NCBI GenBank assembly: GCA_024449915.1
Contig: JAMZAV010000006.1
Location: 434,001 to 498,000 of the forward strand
Source: Sweltsa coloradensis
Lineage: Eukaryota > Arthropoda > Insecta > Plecoptera > Chloroperlidae
Direction of reading: 5' to 3'
DNA length: 64,000 nucleotides
The position numbers and the translations under genes were made by a program. The notes under the pieces were generated by a model. It saw only the letters and a list, made by a program, of their open reading frames with translations. It did not search any database and was not told the origin of the DNA. Positions 24,331-36,300 of this stretch are shown one piece after another. Each line of letters opens with the position of its first letter. The first letter of the stretch is position 1.

Positions 24331-25040
24331 TAATCCAAAAAACTCTTGAAAAAATCATTTACTAATGTATCAGTTTTGTGCTTTTAAGGAACAAAAGTCA
24401 CTATTAAAATAAAGTTTACCATGGCATAGAGTTCATGTTTCTGGTGACTAAAACGTAATGTAACCGACAGTCAGAACGGCGTTGAAATAATAATTATTTT
24501 CTATATAAAAACACATATAGGTCGCCAAATGAGATAGAATATTAAAAAAGAATAAATATTTAATTGTCTAATCAGCGGTTCGCACGGATCAGTTCACACG
24601 TGGTTGAGTAAACACACGGGGTTGCGATTTCGCCCTTGAACAAACACAATTAAAAAGCACACACGGAAAATGTTCGATTGTGCACAATACTTGCAGAGTC
24701 AGCACATTTGATAAGCGTAGAATGTGCATTGAATAAAATCTTGGTTGAGAGAAAATTAAAATCGTGACCATTTCAAAGCTCCTATAATATATTGATGAGA
24801 GTATCTTTTATTTTTTTTGGTTTCCGTTCTTTTGTATTCACTTATATTTTGATAAAGGTTTTATAATATTACTGGTAGTAGAAAGTCATAACGAATATTT
24901 CCTTATTCTAGGTACCATCCACGCACCATTCTGAAACAGTGAAGACGAGTACAGTCTTAAATTTGATAACGATAAAATCACTTGAAACATTATCAGATTA
25001 TTCGAAACTGTTCTTCCTTGATTTTATTTTAAAATTATCC

Positions 25041-25670
25041 TTAAGGCTATTCCACCGCGTTTTTTTATTTTCCAAAATATGCTACTAAGTCAAAATATAG
25101 TGAATAGCTTTGAAACATGGCTATTTTAGAAAATCAAAAATATTTTTTCCAAATTTTTCTGATCCGGTACACGGCCAATATAGCCACCTCAAAATAATTT
25201 CAAACTTCAATTCGCCAGGGCACACCATTCAACGTAGGGTGTTGTGCTTTTGTGACATTAATTTTCAACTGTTTTTCTTTGGACTGACTGAGAGAAAACA
25301 GATTTATTTTAACAATTGTCTTTCCTGCGAATTTTTTCGTTTGGCGGTACAAATCGGTAAAAAATACCGCCAAACGAAAAAATTCGCTGGAAAGACAATT
25401 GTTAAAATAAATCTGTTTTCTCTCAGTCAGTCTATAGAAAAACAGTTAAAAATTAATGTCACAAAAGCACAACACCGTACGTTGAATGGTGTGCCCTGGC
25501 GAATTGAAGTTTGAAATTATTTTGAGGTGGCTATATTGGCCGTGTACCGGATCAGAAAAATTTGGATTTTTTTTTGATTTTCTAAAATAGCCATGTTTCA
25601 AAGCCATTCACTATATTTTAACTTAGTAGCATATTTTGGAAAATAGAAAAACGCGGTGGAATAGCCTTAA
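25041..25670. mobile_element. foldback element G, copy 1 (TTAA-flanked palindrome)
   Basis: Two arms of about 305 bp form a near-perfect inverted repeat around a 15-base loop (25350-25364, caaatcggtaaaaaa). Edges are TTAA-GGCTATTCCACCGCG and CGCGGTGGAATAGCC-TTAA, suggesting a TTAA target duplication. The collinear unit B lacks it and has a plausible empty site near 28483-28495. The 134-codon open frame across it is a product of the palindrome. Confidence 0.9.
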
Positions 25671-26019
25671 GCTTTGAACAAATTTTGCATGCTTAAATAA
25701 ATTTCGTGGATGTGATGTTAATATTTAATACTCAAACATTGTATACATAAAAACAAAAACTTATCAATGTAAAAGATATTTGAGACTTAAGTGATAGTTT
25801 GAAACGGTTTTTATTTCAACAAAGACATACTCAAATCACACCAGAATTTGACAAAAAAATTCATGACATCAATTTGGTACCTAAAAACTTGAGTGCTGTT
25901 ATTTCAGTCAAACACTCAATCAACATTCTAAGACTTGTCTCTGAATTACCTGTTTAAACACCTTATTCACTGAATAATCATAGCTTAATATCTACAAACA
26001 ATATTATTTTTTTATTTTT

Positions 26020-26086
26020 GGTGACCCTGAAGTTTAGATGGGCAAGGCAAGATTTAATAGACAAACTCGACCCGGCACCTCCACCA
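26020..26086 (+). repeat. family K fragment ending in tRNA-Ala-end motif (26070-26086)
   Basis: ggtgaccctgaagtttagat and gggca correspond to the ggtcacc/gaccctagaggtca block of family K. The exact motif then ends the similarity. It is duplicated at 28940-29001. Confidence 0.75.
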
Positions 26087-26949
26087 AAAACATTTCACCG
26101 TTGAAAATATATTTTTTTCTATATTTCAAATTGTTTATCTTGTTTAATAACAGTAATCACCGCTCACAATTTTTTAAATTTTTATCTAGTTTTTAAAACT
26201 GCAAAATCTATTTAATTGCTTTTTAAATGACGGAGGAAATAAATTATTATGAGATCAATGAATTATTATTTTAATATTTGTGTTGATATTAATGATATTA
26301 AAATGGCCTTCATTCGTCGTACTGCAGATCCGTGGATGCATTCTTGACTAACTGACTCTAAAGTACGTTGCTTTTGTGCTATCATCATCTCGCATGCAGA
26401 ATATGAAAAGGATCTCTTGAAAACAGTCCTATTTAAAAATATACATCAAGATTTTTCTTATCTAAAATTTATGTCGTCCCGTTGTTAGTAGAACCGATAA
26501 CGTATATGAACTGATATGAAGTTTGAGCACCTTTTAAATACAAAGTTGAAGTTATTCTTATCTTTTACAGTTTATTATTTTTTGTCTCTAGAATTTTTTA
26601 AAGAAGCAAATGTTTTTTCACTTCAGGGTAGGTTTTTACTACATGACATTCTTTGTGTGTGTGAAAGTTGCTTCGCCATCAAATATATTGCCCAGTTTTC
26701 TAAAGTTACCACGACTGAGAAATAAAATGAATGAAAGGAAATGTCAGGCATCTTTAATCCTAATTCACCGTCTTTCAAAAGCAGAAACGTTTTAGGCGTT
26801 GGATTGTGCATAATCTTACGAATTTTTTGCTTTAATTTTCCAGTAAAGATGTTGAAAACTGACAGAACGCGTGAACGTATGAATCATAGTCAAGTGTTTG
26901 TGCGAGGTTATAACAAAAGAGTAGGTACTGCAAGTGTTGAGGAGACGAT

Positions 26950-27029
26950 CTACGAATACGTTAGTCACGGAACTCATCAAGATTTCGTAAAATTGTAGAA
27001 AGATTACGATAAAATTAAAAAAAGGTTTT
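26950..27029. other. junction between the two direct-repeat units
   Basis: About 80 bases of sequence belonging to neither unit, AT-rich and grading into T/A homopolymers at the left edge of unit B. Confidence 0.6.
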
Positions 27030-27479
27030 TTTTTTTAAAATAACTTAAGAAATTTTTAACATTTTTTTTTTTAAAATTTTTAAATTTTAAAAAAAAATGT
27101 AAAAAAAATTTTCAAAACTGTAACTTTTTACACTGATTCTTTGGGGGAATTTGTTAATTTGAAATAAATCAGGAAAACTTATTTTAGGCAAAAGGGTGAC
27201 AAAAAAATAATTTGATATATTTTAGTTCTGAGTAAAAAGAAAATGTAATACTAACTTGCTATTAACGTTTAATTTTCCGTGATCTCATAGCGGAGTTTCC
27301 CAAACATTTGGGGGGTTCGAAGTAATTTTCCCAAATTTTTTTTCAGGGACTTTTAAAATGTGCGTTTTTAACATCAGATTATGTTTTTAAAAAAGTTTTA
27401 ATTTAGAGTTTTTACTACAAAAGATTTTAGTTGAACTTGAATTATAATTATTTTAAAACAGTTTTCATCATTTAAGTTA

Positions 27480-27835
27480 TCACCATCTGGCCCCGGGGTA
27501 AATTTACTCAGTGATGGCTCCGCTAATCTAAATCAGGAGAGAGAAAAGTTTATCTTGCATACATCAGCTAGAAATTTTGGGAGAGTACCCTGAAACTAGG
27601 GGCAGCTCTGGCGGTCGTTTTCGGGGACCCCTCCCCATTTCCTAACGACCTCCCAACGACGACGACGACCATAACAACCGAACGATGACAAAACTTTGAC
27701 GCCCGCGACTTGAGAATCCCCCCTTTCCTCCCCCTCCCGTGTGGCTGGTTCTACCACAGGGGACTTTCTTCCCTACATCCCCTAGGCTTGAGTGGCGCAT
27801 TATGACCAAACGGTTGACGTGCTCTTAATCCAAAA
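27480..27835 (+). repeat. dispersed repeat family C, copy 3 (in unit B)
   Basis: The duplicate of 23980-24330, with numerous small differences (ctggccccggggtaaattta, gacgacgacgaccataacaa, ctaggcttgagtggcgcatt). Confidence 0.8.
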
Positions 27836-28939
27836 ACTTTAAAAAAAAATCTTTTACAATTACGTTTTGTGTTTTTTTAAGGAAAAATAGTCCTTTTAAA
27901 AATAAAGTTTACCATGGCATAGAGTTCATGTTTCCGATGACTAAAACGTAATGTAACCGACAGTCAGAACGGCGTTGAAAAAAATAATTATTTTCTATAT
28001 AAAAACCCAAATAGGTCGCCAAATGAGATAAATTTTAAAAAAGAAAAAATATTTAATTGCCCTAATCAGCTTTTCGCCGGATCAGTTAAAACCGGGGTTG
28101 AGTAAACCCCGGGGTTGCGATTTTGCCCTTAAAAACAAACAAAATTTTAAAAAGCACACAGGGAAAAATGTTCGTTGTGCACATACTTGCAGAGTCAGCA
28201 CATTTGATAAGCGTAGAATGTGCATTGAATAAAATCTTGGTTGAGAGAAAATTAAAATCGTGACCATTTCAAAGCTCCTATAATAATATATTGATGAGAG
28301 TATCTTAAATATATTGAATTTGGCTATTTTGGTTTAGTTCTTTTGTATTCACTTATTGTTTGATAAGGTTTTAAAATAGAACTGGTAGTAGAAATCCAGA
28401 ATGATTTAAAAAAAATATTTGATAACGATAAAATCACTTGAAGCATTATCAGGTTATTCGAAACTGTTCTTCCTTGATTTTATCAAACAATATTATAAGT
28501 CTTTTGCTTTGGACAAAGTTTGCATGCTTTTAGTAAATTACGTTGATGTGATGTTAATATTTAAGAATCGAACATTGTTTACATAAAAAGAATACTTATC
28601 AATGTAAAATATATTTGGGACTTACGTGATGGTTTGAAACGGTTTTTATTCCAACAAAGACAGACTCAAATCACAATTACCCAGAATTTGACAATCAATT
28701 TTATGACATCAATTTGGTGCCTACAAACTTTAGTGCTGTTATTTCAGTCACAAACTCAATCAACATTCTAAGACTTTCTCTAAATTACCTGCTTATTTAA
28801 CACCTTAATTTACCTGTTTATTAAACACCTTAATCACTCCACATATTACAGTGAATAATCATAGCCTAAAAACCTTACCAAAGAAATGTTATTCAATTAG
28901 ATTTTCAATACTTAGTATTGCCCTGGATACATAAATATT

Positions 28940-29001
28940 TTTGGTGACCCTGAAGTTTAGATGGGCAGGAAAAATAAATTTTCGACCCGGCACCTCCACC
29001 A
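28940..29001 (+). repeat. family K fragment with tRNA-Ala-end motif (28985-29001)
   Basis: The unit B counterpart of 26020-26086. The motif is exact in both, although the bases between the two blocks differ. Confidence 0.75.
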
Positions 29002-29129
29002 AAAACATTTCACCGTTGGAATATAAGTGTTTATTCTATATTTTAATATGTTTACCTTATGTGTGGGGTTGTGTTGTCCTGGTCACACCGCTCACAATTT
29101 TTTCAAATAACTAGGCCGCTTATTGAACG

Positions 29130-29697
29130 CTTTTTTTAGTCGCGTTGATGGATGAGCTTTTTGGTAGTTTTTAGTTTGCGTGGGATCTCTTTGTTTTTAC
29201 AAGTGCTTTTTAAACGCATTTCTCATTGTTGTCAAGTTTTTATTGTTACTTGTTAATTGTTATTATATACCTAAAAAATATCATACTAAATAAAACCTTT
29301 ATTCTATGGATTCTGGCTAACTTTTTCAATTTTTTCTTTCAAAAGGCAATACATCACCATGACCTTAATGTCCATGTAAAATATAAACGTTGTAGCCCCA
29401 CCCGTTTGTTCAGAATCGGCCCAAATATCACGAAAGTATCGTATTAAAAATCGAAAAAAATCGTAAAAGTACGATATTCATGAGAAATATTTCTTCGATT
29501 ATACTAAAAAAAACGTGGCAATTCTAAGTGGAGAGTTTTCGAAGGTCTTCTTCAATTTTCATCAAGATCGCATATGCCGTTTGCCCGGTAGAGCGCGAAC
29601 AGACAGAAAAAAAAAAAATAAAAAAAAATAAAAAAACACCGGAGCTAATATTTTGGAGAGTCAGTGAAATTGAAGTCTTCGCTTCGCTCATCCAATT
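29130..29697 (-). mobile_element. family E Helitron-like element, copy 2 (specific to unit B)
   Basis: gtcgcgttgatggatgagct at one edge and gaagtcttcgcttcgctcat at the other, with the aaaacctttattctatggat, ccttaatgtccatg and gccccacccgtttgttcag interior of 14094-14870, but only one copy of the 178 bp unit. The terminal ctagg...aacgct part is degraded. The matching site in unit A (about 26168-26185) has no insertion. Confidence 0.75.
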
Positions 29698-30475
29698 ATC
29701 TAGTTTTTTTTTAAACCGCAAAATCTATTTAAATTCTTTTCTAAATGACGGCGGAAATAAATTATTATGAGATCAATGAATTATTATTTTAATATTTGTG
29801 TTGATATTAATGATTATTAATATGGCCTTCACTCGTCGTACTTCAGATCCGTGGATACATTCTTGACTAACTGACTCTAAAGTACGTTTCTTTTGTGCTA
29901 CCATCATCTCGCATGCAGAATATGAAAAGGATCTCTTGAAGGCAGTCCTATTTAAAAACAAACATCAAGATTTTTCTCATCTAAAATTTATGTCGTCCCT
30001 TTGTTAGTAGAACCGATAACGTATATGAACTGATATGAAGTTTGAGCACCTTTTAAATACAAAGTTTAAGTTATTCTTATCTCTTACAGTTTATTATGTT
30101 TTGCCTATAGAATTTGTTAAAGAAGCAAATGTTTTTTCATTTCAGGGTAGGTTTTTATCATGGCATTCCTTGCGTAGGGGAAAGTTGCTTCACCATAAAA
30201 AAAATATAGCCCAGTTTTCTAAAGTTACCACGACTGAGAAATGAAATGAAATGAAAGGAAATGTCAGGTCATCTTTAATCCTAATTCTCCGGTCTTTCAA
30301 AAGCAGAAACGTTTTTGAAATTGGATTGTGCATAATCTTGTGAATTTTTTGCTTTAATTTCCTAGTAAAGATGTTGAAAACTGACAGAAAATTGCGTGAA
30401 CGTATGAATCATAGTCAAGTGTTTGTGCGAGGTTTATATCAAAAGAGTATAGGTACTGCAAGCGTTGAGGAGACG

Positions 30476-31834
30476 CAGAAAACTAGACCGGCATGTATCG
30501 AGTTGGTCTACGATCGATCTTTCTAGAAAAATATTTCATAAAATAATGTAAAAAAATAATTTTATGAATAAATATAATATAAATAAAATTGACTTAAAAG
30601 GAAAAAAATCAAAAATAATATAATAGACAAAATAAATTATTGAATCATACATATGTATAAATTAAATGATTGTTCTATTTGAAGGCCGCTCCTGGAGCAA
30701 AGCTCTTATAATAGTTACACAGTACCTTGTTGCTTGATGCGGGTAGCGAGCAGAGGGGTGTGGGATATCAAAGAGAGCTGCAGCTTGCCTAACTCGATCT
30801 TCTCATGGAAGAGTGAACTCAGTTTGGCTCTCAACTGCTCACAATTCTTCCAGGTTAAATGTAATTACCTTAATCTACAGTCCACACTTGGTGGGTCTAG
30901 TTTGATTATGCTTTGAGCTAGCAAAGGTTCAGGGAGGGGCCAAGTTTCGCCACTGTGGTCGTGGTCGGTTATCTACTGAAGTGATCAACTGATGATACTG
31001 AGACGATGGTTTGTGGATGTCGCGATGTCTTGATTCATCTTCCATCATCAAATCTAGATTACCCTCGATTCATGTAAATTACTTGTTTACAAACAACGCA
31101 TGATTTTCGCGATTTAATTGAATTGAGAAGAGCCTTTGCTTTAAATGACTGCGAACATTCTCATGAACAACATGTTTTTAAAATGCAAACGCATTAAAAC
31201 AAAATAGTGTGCGATTACTAATTAAATTTGTATTTTGTGTAAAACGAGTCGAAATGTATCCACTTTTTATACTTTTGCCAGCAACGTTATCCTTTCAAAA
31301 ATTTTGTAATTTGTTTTAAAAAGGCTTGGCTGCGGTTCAAACACGACGCTGAGTGTTTTTACTCAGTACACTCGTATTTCTCGGATTACTTACAAAAAAA
31401 TCAAATTTTTTAGTTCTGTTGTTTAGTCTGTTGGAAAACTAAATTTCCATTTCTCGTACATAACCTTGTTTCTTAATTTAAGACCCTATTTTTTCTTGCG
31501 AGTTTTCAAAATCCTAACAAAATATTCATTTCTGGTTCGGGGTCAATGTTTGTGAAGTATTTTTGGATCGAACGGAAAACCACCCATGCACGAGGGTTAT
31601 GATAACCTTCTCGAGTACACAAAAAAGAAAATAAGCGTGACTGCTGACGCACATTTTCGACTAGAATCGTGGAGTTACCGTGCTAATCTGATTGAGATTT
31701 CGAACTTCGTCTAGTCGTTACACAAAGCTGTAAAATCTCCTCAGATAAAACAATAATTGATTGATAAAAATTGTATCAAGTAATTTATAAAAGTATTAAA
31801 TACAAACTTAATGTGCCTCACGCATTGGCTACAC
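30476..31834. other. no gene or repeat recognised
   Basis: Mixed composition. Open frames are short and without domains. It is within the presumed giant intron 3. Confidence 0.45.
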
Positions 31835-32052
31835 CTAGGGTGTTTTCGGAAACCTCGGAATAGATCGGATCGGTTCCAACCCACTTGACCCTTCTCTGAT
31901 TAGGGATCACCGATCCAACCCGATTACGTGATCCGACGCATCTCTTAAGCTTTTCGAACGCAGATACTTTGAATCGGCATGGTTTTCGAACGCCAATTTA
32001 TGTCGGGATCCGGTCGGGTTAACCAGATCAAGGTTTCCAAAAACACCCCTAG
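31835..32052. mobile_element. MITE with hAT-like termini
   Basis: The left end CTAGGGTGTTTTCGGAAACC and right end (complement) CTAGGGGTGTTTTTGGAAAC form an inverted repeat of about 22 bp. Internally it is rich in cggatc/gatccg palindromic pieces. A TAGGGGTG-type start fits hAT elements, but the flanking 8 bases (gctacacc, gacctccc) are not a clean duplication. No ORF belongs to it. Confidence 0.55.
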
Positions 32053-32640
32053 ACCTCCCCTCCGTGTACACGTCAGGTCATTATCGTAATGAATAGAATC
32101 TATTGGAAATCAGTATCTGGAATCTTGAAACAATTAGGAAACTTGTAACAATGAGACATATCTTACATAACGTTATTAATTCTGGATGGTTCCAAGTAAA
32201 CCCAGACGTGCATACTTCCTGCTCTTACGCATGCTTTTACAACATTTTCGTAAGTTTCGCAGAAGCTGGGTTGCATAATATGACCACTTTCACTTTGATG
32301 TCCAATATCTATTCAGCTCTTACGTGGTCACAAACTGATAACTTAGCCTATTCAGCTGCTTACTTTGCAAAGCTAACTCGGTCTTGGGAATTTAGTTCAA
32401 CTCATTTATTCATGAAGGATATCGAATGGGATGACGGGAGAATTTGATTTATTTACATGGTGTCCATAATTGAAAATCTTGTTACGTGCAAGAACAGGAA
32501 AAACGTAAAAAGCACTTGTTACGGTGTAACTATCAAAACATGGAAAATCATCGATGAACAATTTTTTTTTCAATTTAAAAATATCAACAAAACTATTCCT
32601 CGATTTGGTTAGTCGGGAAACACTCCCGTAGGTGGAATTG
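32053..32640. other. open frame of unknown nature
   Basis: Contains a 114-codon + strand frame (32103-32447) with no recognisable domain and no close splice sites that favour it. I do not call it a gene. Confidence 0.35.
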
Positions 32641-32644
32641 TTAA

Positions 32645-32750
32645 TATTTAACACAATTCAGAAGTTAAAAAATCCAGCCCGATCGGGGTTCGAACCCGAG
32701 TCGCCCAATTCCAGGTAGGTGCCTTAGCCAACTAGACCACCGAGACGGTA
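32645..32750 (-). repeat. SINE family H, copy 2 (minus strand)
   Basis: On the minus strand: ggtggtctagttggctaagg (D-arm), acctacctggaattgggc, actcgggttcgaaccccgat (T-arm), then the family tail GGATTTTTTAACTTCTGAAT. The head is well preserved. The tail is shared with the other H copies. Confidence 0.8.
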
Positions 32751-33560
32751 ACTAACTTTTAAATTGTAGTTGCATTAGCTGTAAGTTTGTGTAAAGCTTA
32801 AAAATCCGACTACCCTGTAATGTAGTTTGTGCGTATAATGTAAATATTGTATTATTTTTTTGTCCCTCTTTAGACATCAGCTTTAATCATTGAACAGGAT
32901 AAAAATTTAATTAATAGTTAAATAAAGAAATTTCAACAAGCGATCATGTTTCGTCAACAATTCATTACATTATTGTAACATAATCTTAGTAATATGAAAT
33001 TGAGAATTTTGATTTGAAGCTCAGGAGTTGCATGGATGAACTTCTCATTTTATTAGTATATTTTAATTGTCTAATTCATTTTGTGTGTGCATTCTTATTT
33101 TGGCAACGGACGTCCAATGGTTGATTTATTTTAAAGGAAAACAATCCGTGGCCAATTTGCAGTTTAGATTTAGTTTTGTTCGTGAAAGTATCAGACTCGC
33201 CTGCTAGCATTGAGGTACATGGCGGTGTGCATTATATCGCTTTTGAGATGGTTATTGCCAATTGGGTTCTCGAAGTAGAATAGAGGATTCTAGTCAACGA
33301 CCTACAGGCTTAGGTGTCAGCGGACATTTCCTCGGGAAGCGTAAAGTGCACTGTTGTTAAAAGTAAGTGCTTGCTTACAATACAAGTGTTATCTACATCT
33401 TTCTCAATTGCCGAATAAAATATATGCAGTAGAGTAGGCCTACTATCGAAGAAAACAACAACCTATTATGCTGGGGCTCGTGTTGTGTAAGGAAGTTCAT
33501 TAGCTTTGGCCACGTGGACTTTTTTATTACAAATTATGTGAGTGACGCTCCCAATACACG
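32751..33560. other. no gene recognised
   Basis: AT-rich DNA without a coding frame or repeat partner noted. Confidence 0.4.
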
Positions 33561-33584
33561 CATCAATGTTTTGTTCGTCCATTC

Positions 33585-33874
33585 TTCTGTGCGTTTGTCA
33601 CGTCTAACGATGAAATCCGAACACAACCTCCGATTGACATGCTTTTTTACTATCATTGCATTTCAACAAGGATGACGCTGGGGGTAAAGGAAGAATGAAG
33701 TAGTGTAGGAAGAAAGTTAAGATAATTCACATGTAAAGGAAGAATGGAAGAGGTGTAATAAGAAAGATAAAATAATTCACAAGTTAAGCACCAATACCTT
33801 AATGATTGCAAAAACAGGCGAGGAACATGTTTTAAATGTTAACCTTGCGTTGTGTAAACCCGGCGCCTCCACCA
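33585..33874 (+). repeat. repeat family K, copy with motif variant (33858-33874)
   Basis: ctgtgcgtttgtcacg, ccgaacacaacctccgattg, acatgc, caacaaggatgacg and finally acccggcgcctccacca (one mismatch to the motif) follow the same order as 38265-38505 and 55145-55365. It contains a two-unit tandem of about 49 bp at 33685-33783. Confidence 0.7.
33685..33783 (+). repeat. tandem duplication, two units of about 49 bp
   Basis: taaaggaagaatgaag...aagataattcacatg, then taaaggaagaatggaag...aaaataattcacaag. Confidence 0.85.
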
Positions 33875-35630
33875 AAAATATCGGCGAATTATTTTGTTTA
33901 AACAAATCTTTGACAAAAATTGCAAAACGTACATATACAGGCAAAATATATAATATTTTTTGGAAGATATAAAATAAAATATAATAACTAATTTCAACTC
34001 CTAATGTCAAATTTATCACCCAATATTTAACATTACCGATTTAAAAAGTGATTTTTCGACGTTTGCTTTCTTAATATTTTAAATGTAGCTGTTGACTTTA
34101 GGAATAAACACATATTTTATCCAGACAAATCTTGCGCTTGTTTAGAATATAAGGCCAAGTCCAAAACTCCACCCTTTAATAATTTAGTGAGCACTGCGCA
34201 CTTGTGTGCTGGATATATGTACAACATTTACATGATACACATTAAGCTCATCATATTAACGATGTAAATTACATTAAAGTTGTCTCGATGGCATCAACGT
34301 TCTAGTGTCATGTCGCAGAATCAGGGCATTCGTCATTGAGATTTATATGATGATGTTCATGATTGATGTATGACGATGGTTTATCGGGTTGTAACACACG
34401 GTCGCAGTGTACCGCGCTACTACAGACGTCGCTGTACCGTTCGGTTACTCGAGCAACGCCACTGTCAGTGAGAGCGAGTGGAACGGAACGGACCCAGATT
34501 ATGAATCCAAGCGATTTCTTTTGTGTACCTGCACAGATACTAGTTAGTATTCTTCAGTTTTGAATTGAACTAGGTTTATACATACGAGTGTGATGATAAT
34601 TGGATAAAGGTTGCCAAGGGATCTATAATGTTCATAATATTTAAATTATTAGTTATTTTGCTGTTTAAACATTATAATTTTAAATAACATTTAAAAAAAT
34701 ATTTTTTTATATTATAAATCAGTTAATATAGCCATTTTATTCTACGCGAGTGTTTCCTGACACCAACTCGAGAAATAAAAATGTGTACTTAAATAAATAA
34801 ATATATTTTAATTTAGAGTTTACAATTACTCAGTGACAGATGCTTATTGGCATTTGTTATGCCCAAAAGCGATGAATTGTCAGTTCAACCTTTAAATAGT
34901 TATTATATGTTATATTTGGTTATGAATTCATTGAATTGTTATTAGTGTTAATTTGTCTCTTCTATGTTTGTCTCTTTATGTCTCTATGTTCTATGTTTTA
35001 TAAGTTCTTGTTTATTATCACAGTTTGTTGTGTAGAGCTGCAGACACCTTGTGCTTGGGCATACTGCCTTTTCAGCCAACCTTGCTTCTAAGCCTAATAG
35101 TGGAAAATAAATTGTGTTATTTATCTCCTGTTATTTTTCGACCGTGTAATACTGCTATCTTCTAAAAGACTTGAGGTTACAATTTAAAATCAAAAAAATC
35201 AAAAAAATAATTTCAATTATAAACAGAACAATATTTGACTGGAATTCATTGCCTTAGGGCATCGTGGAGATATATCAGATAATTCATTTTAAAAGTTCTT
35301 TGCAAACATTGTTATATAAAACTGTGTTTAAGAATTTAGAATGTTTTTAATATTAATAATCTGCCTCACTACGATACCAAACTGCTGTTTAAATGTAAGA
35401 TGTATTTTCAATAAAAGCATGGTCATGATACTTCCAAAGCAGGTATTTTGTGGTTGAAATAAATTTCATATTGTTTTACTCAAAATACACCATTAGTGGT
35501 AAAAAACTTCACAGTTTTTAGCTGTAATTTTTTTTTCAGCATTGATTGGCTAGCCATCGATCAATAAAAGTTGATTGTATATAATACACAGGTGCATTCG
35601 AATATTTGAAGTTGAAAATTACCTTGGGGA
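33875..35630. other. no gene recognised; one possible SINE D remnant near 34800-34860
   Basis: AT-rich. 'aaataaataaatatatttta' followed by atttagagtttacaa and ttactcagtgacag resembles the 3' edge of family D on the minus strand. Nothing else is supported. Confidence 0.4.
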
Positions 35631-35633
35631 AGC

Positions 35634-35700
35634 ATTGCCGGTGGCAGTTATCGAACCGCGAACCTCTGAATTATTAGCCATGTGTGTAGCACGTAAACTA
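35634..35700 (-). repeat. degenerate tRNA-like SINE head (minus strand)
   Basis: Contains a T-arm-like gttatcgaaccgcgaacct and a D-arm-like remnant gtgtagcacgtaaac on the minus strand. It is too degraded to fold as a tRNA. Confidence 0.35.
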
Positions 35701-35769
35701 TACCTTTATTTGTAAACACAGCAAATTAAATTGCACAAAGCGGGAAAATAATAGCGTGAACTTACACTG

Positions 35770-35845
35770 TTTGCTAAAGCGTTAAGCGCGAGACTCTGAT
35801 ACGGGAGGTCTCGGGTTCGAATACCGGCGAGACCGGCAAACCAAA
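35770..35845 (+). repeat. tRNA-like SINE head (plus strand)
   Basis: ctaaagcgttaagcgcgaga, ctctgatacgggaggtctcg, ggttcgaataccggcgagac. The T-arm and anticodon-arm-like segments are recognisable but the 5' acceptor and D-arm are poor. It may be the head of the element whose body is the family C repeat that starts about 115 bases downstream. Confidence 0.5.
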
Positions 35846-35959
35846 CTAATTCATTTCGAGGTTTCCTCAGTTATGCGAATGCAAGGGATTGAATCCTCTA
35901 CAACAGCCCTCGGACATTCCTTCACAATAAAATTGTCTTATCGCTAATATACCTAGTTT

Positions 35960-36300
35960 AAGGGGCATGCATTGTACCCTGGGTAGGTTTCCCCCGAGAA
36001 TTTATAAAATATAATCGCCAACTCGCAACCTTCTCGTGATTTGGCCCGTGATTAGGGGAGTTTTACTCTCTAAAACTAATGGCGAGCTCTGGGTCGTTGT
36101 CGGGGAATTTCCCTTTCCCTTTGACAACCTCCCGACGGCGACGACAATGACAGCACGGACGGATGATGACACAGACGAAGACGACCACGACGTGGGGGAA
36201 CTCCTGCCCTCCCCATTTACTTTTGGCTGGTTCTGACCAGCACAGGCTTATCCACCACTTGTCCCCCCGCGTCACCCCTTACGTTCCTCCCCTTGGAAAG
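35960..36300 (+). repeat. dispersed repeat family C, copy 4
   Basis: gagttttactctctaaaact, atggcgagctctgggtcgt, tccctttccctttgacaacc, gacggcgacgacaatgacag and ggctggttctgaccagcaca match copy 1 (2436-2640) closely and the other copies more loosely. Confidence 0.8.

Larger units (their letters stand above)
23530..26949 (+). repeat. large direct repeat, unit A (about 3.4 kb)
   Basis: It is collinear with 27030-30475 from the taacttaagaaa block to the tgttgaggagacg block, with offsets of about 3,495 to 3,520 bp. Shared anchors include ccgtgatctcatagcggagt, gttgagagaaaattaaaatc, gataacgataaaatcacttg, ggtgaccctgaagtttagat and agaaccgataacgtatatga. Unit A uniquely contains the foldback palindrome 25041-25670. 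No gene was recognised inside. Confidence 0.92.
27030..30475 (+). repeat. large direct repeat, unit B (about 3.45 kb)
   Basis: It is collinear with unit A but lacks the foldback element and has an extra family E insertion (29130-29697). Between about 27030 and 28160 many differences from unit A replace bases by a neighbouring identical base or lengthen homopolymers (for example acacacgggg becomes aaccccgggg). That is typical of low-coverage single-molecule consensus. From about 28200 on, the match to unit A is much cleaner. Confidence 0.9.

Noticed and set aside
25110..25514. 134-codon plus-strand frame
   Set aside because: It crosses the centre of the foldback palindrome and ends in its arm. 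Its length follows from AT-rich symmetric sequence and it has no domain.
32103..32447. 114-codon plus-strand frame as a host gene
   Set aside because: No domain, no signal peptide of note and no splice or repeat context to support it.
32675..32750. Functional tRNA gene on the minus strand
   Set aside because: Well-preserved arms, but it has the same family H tail and is therefore a SINE copy.
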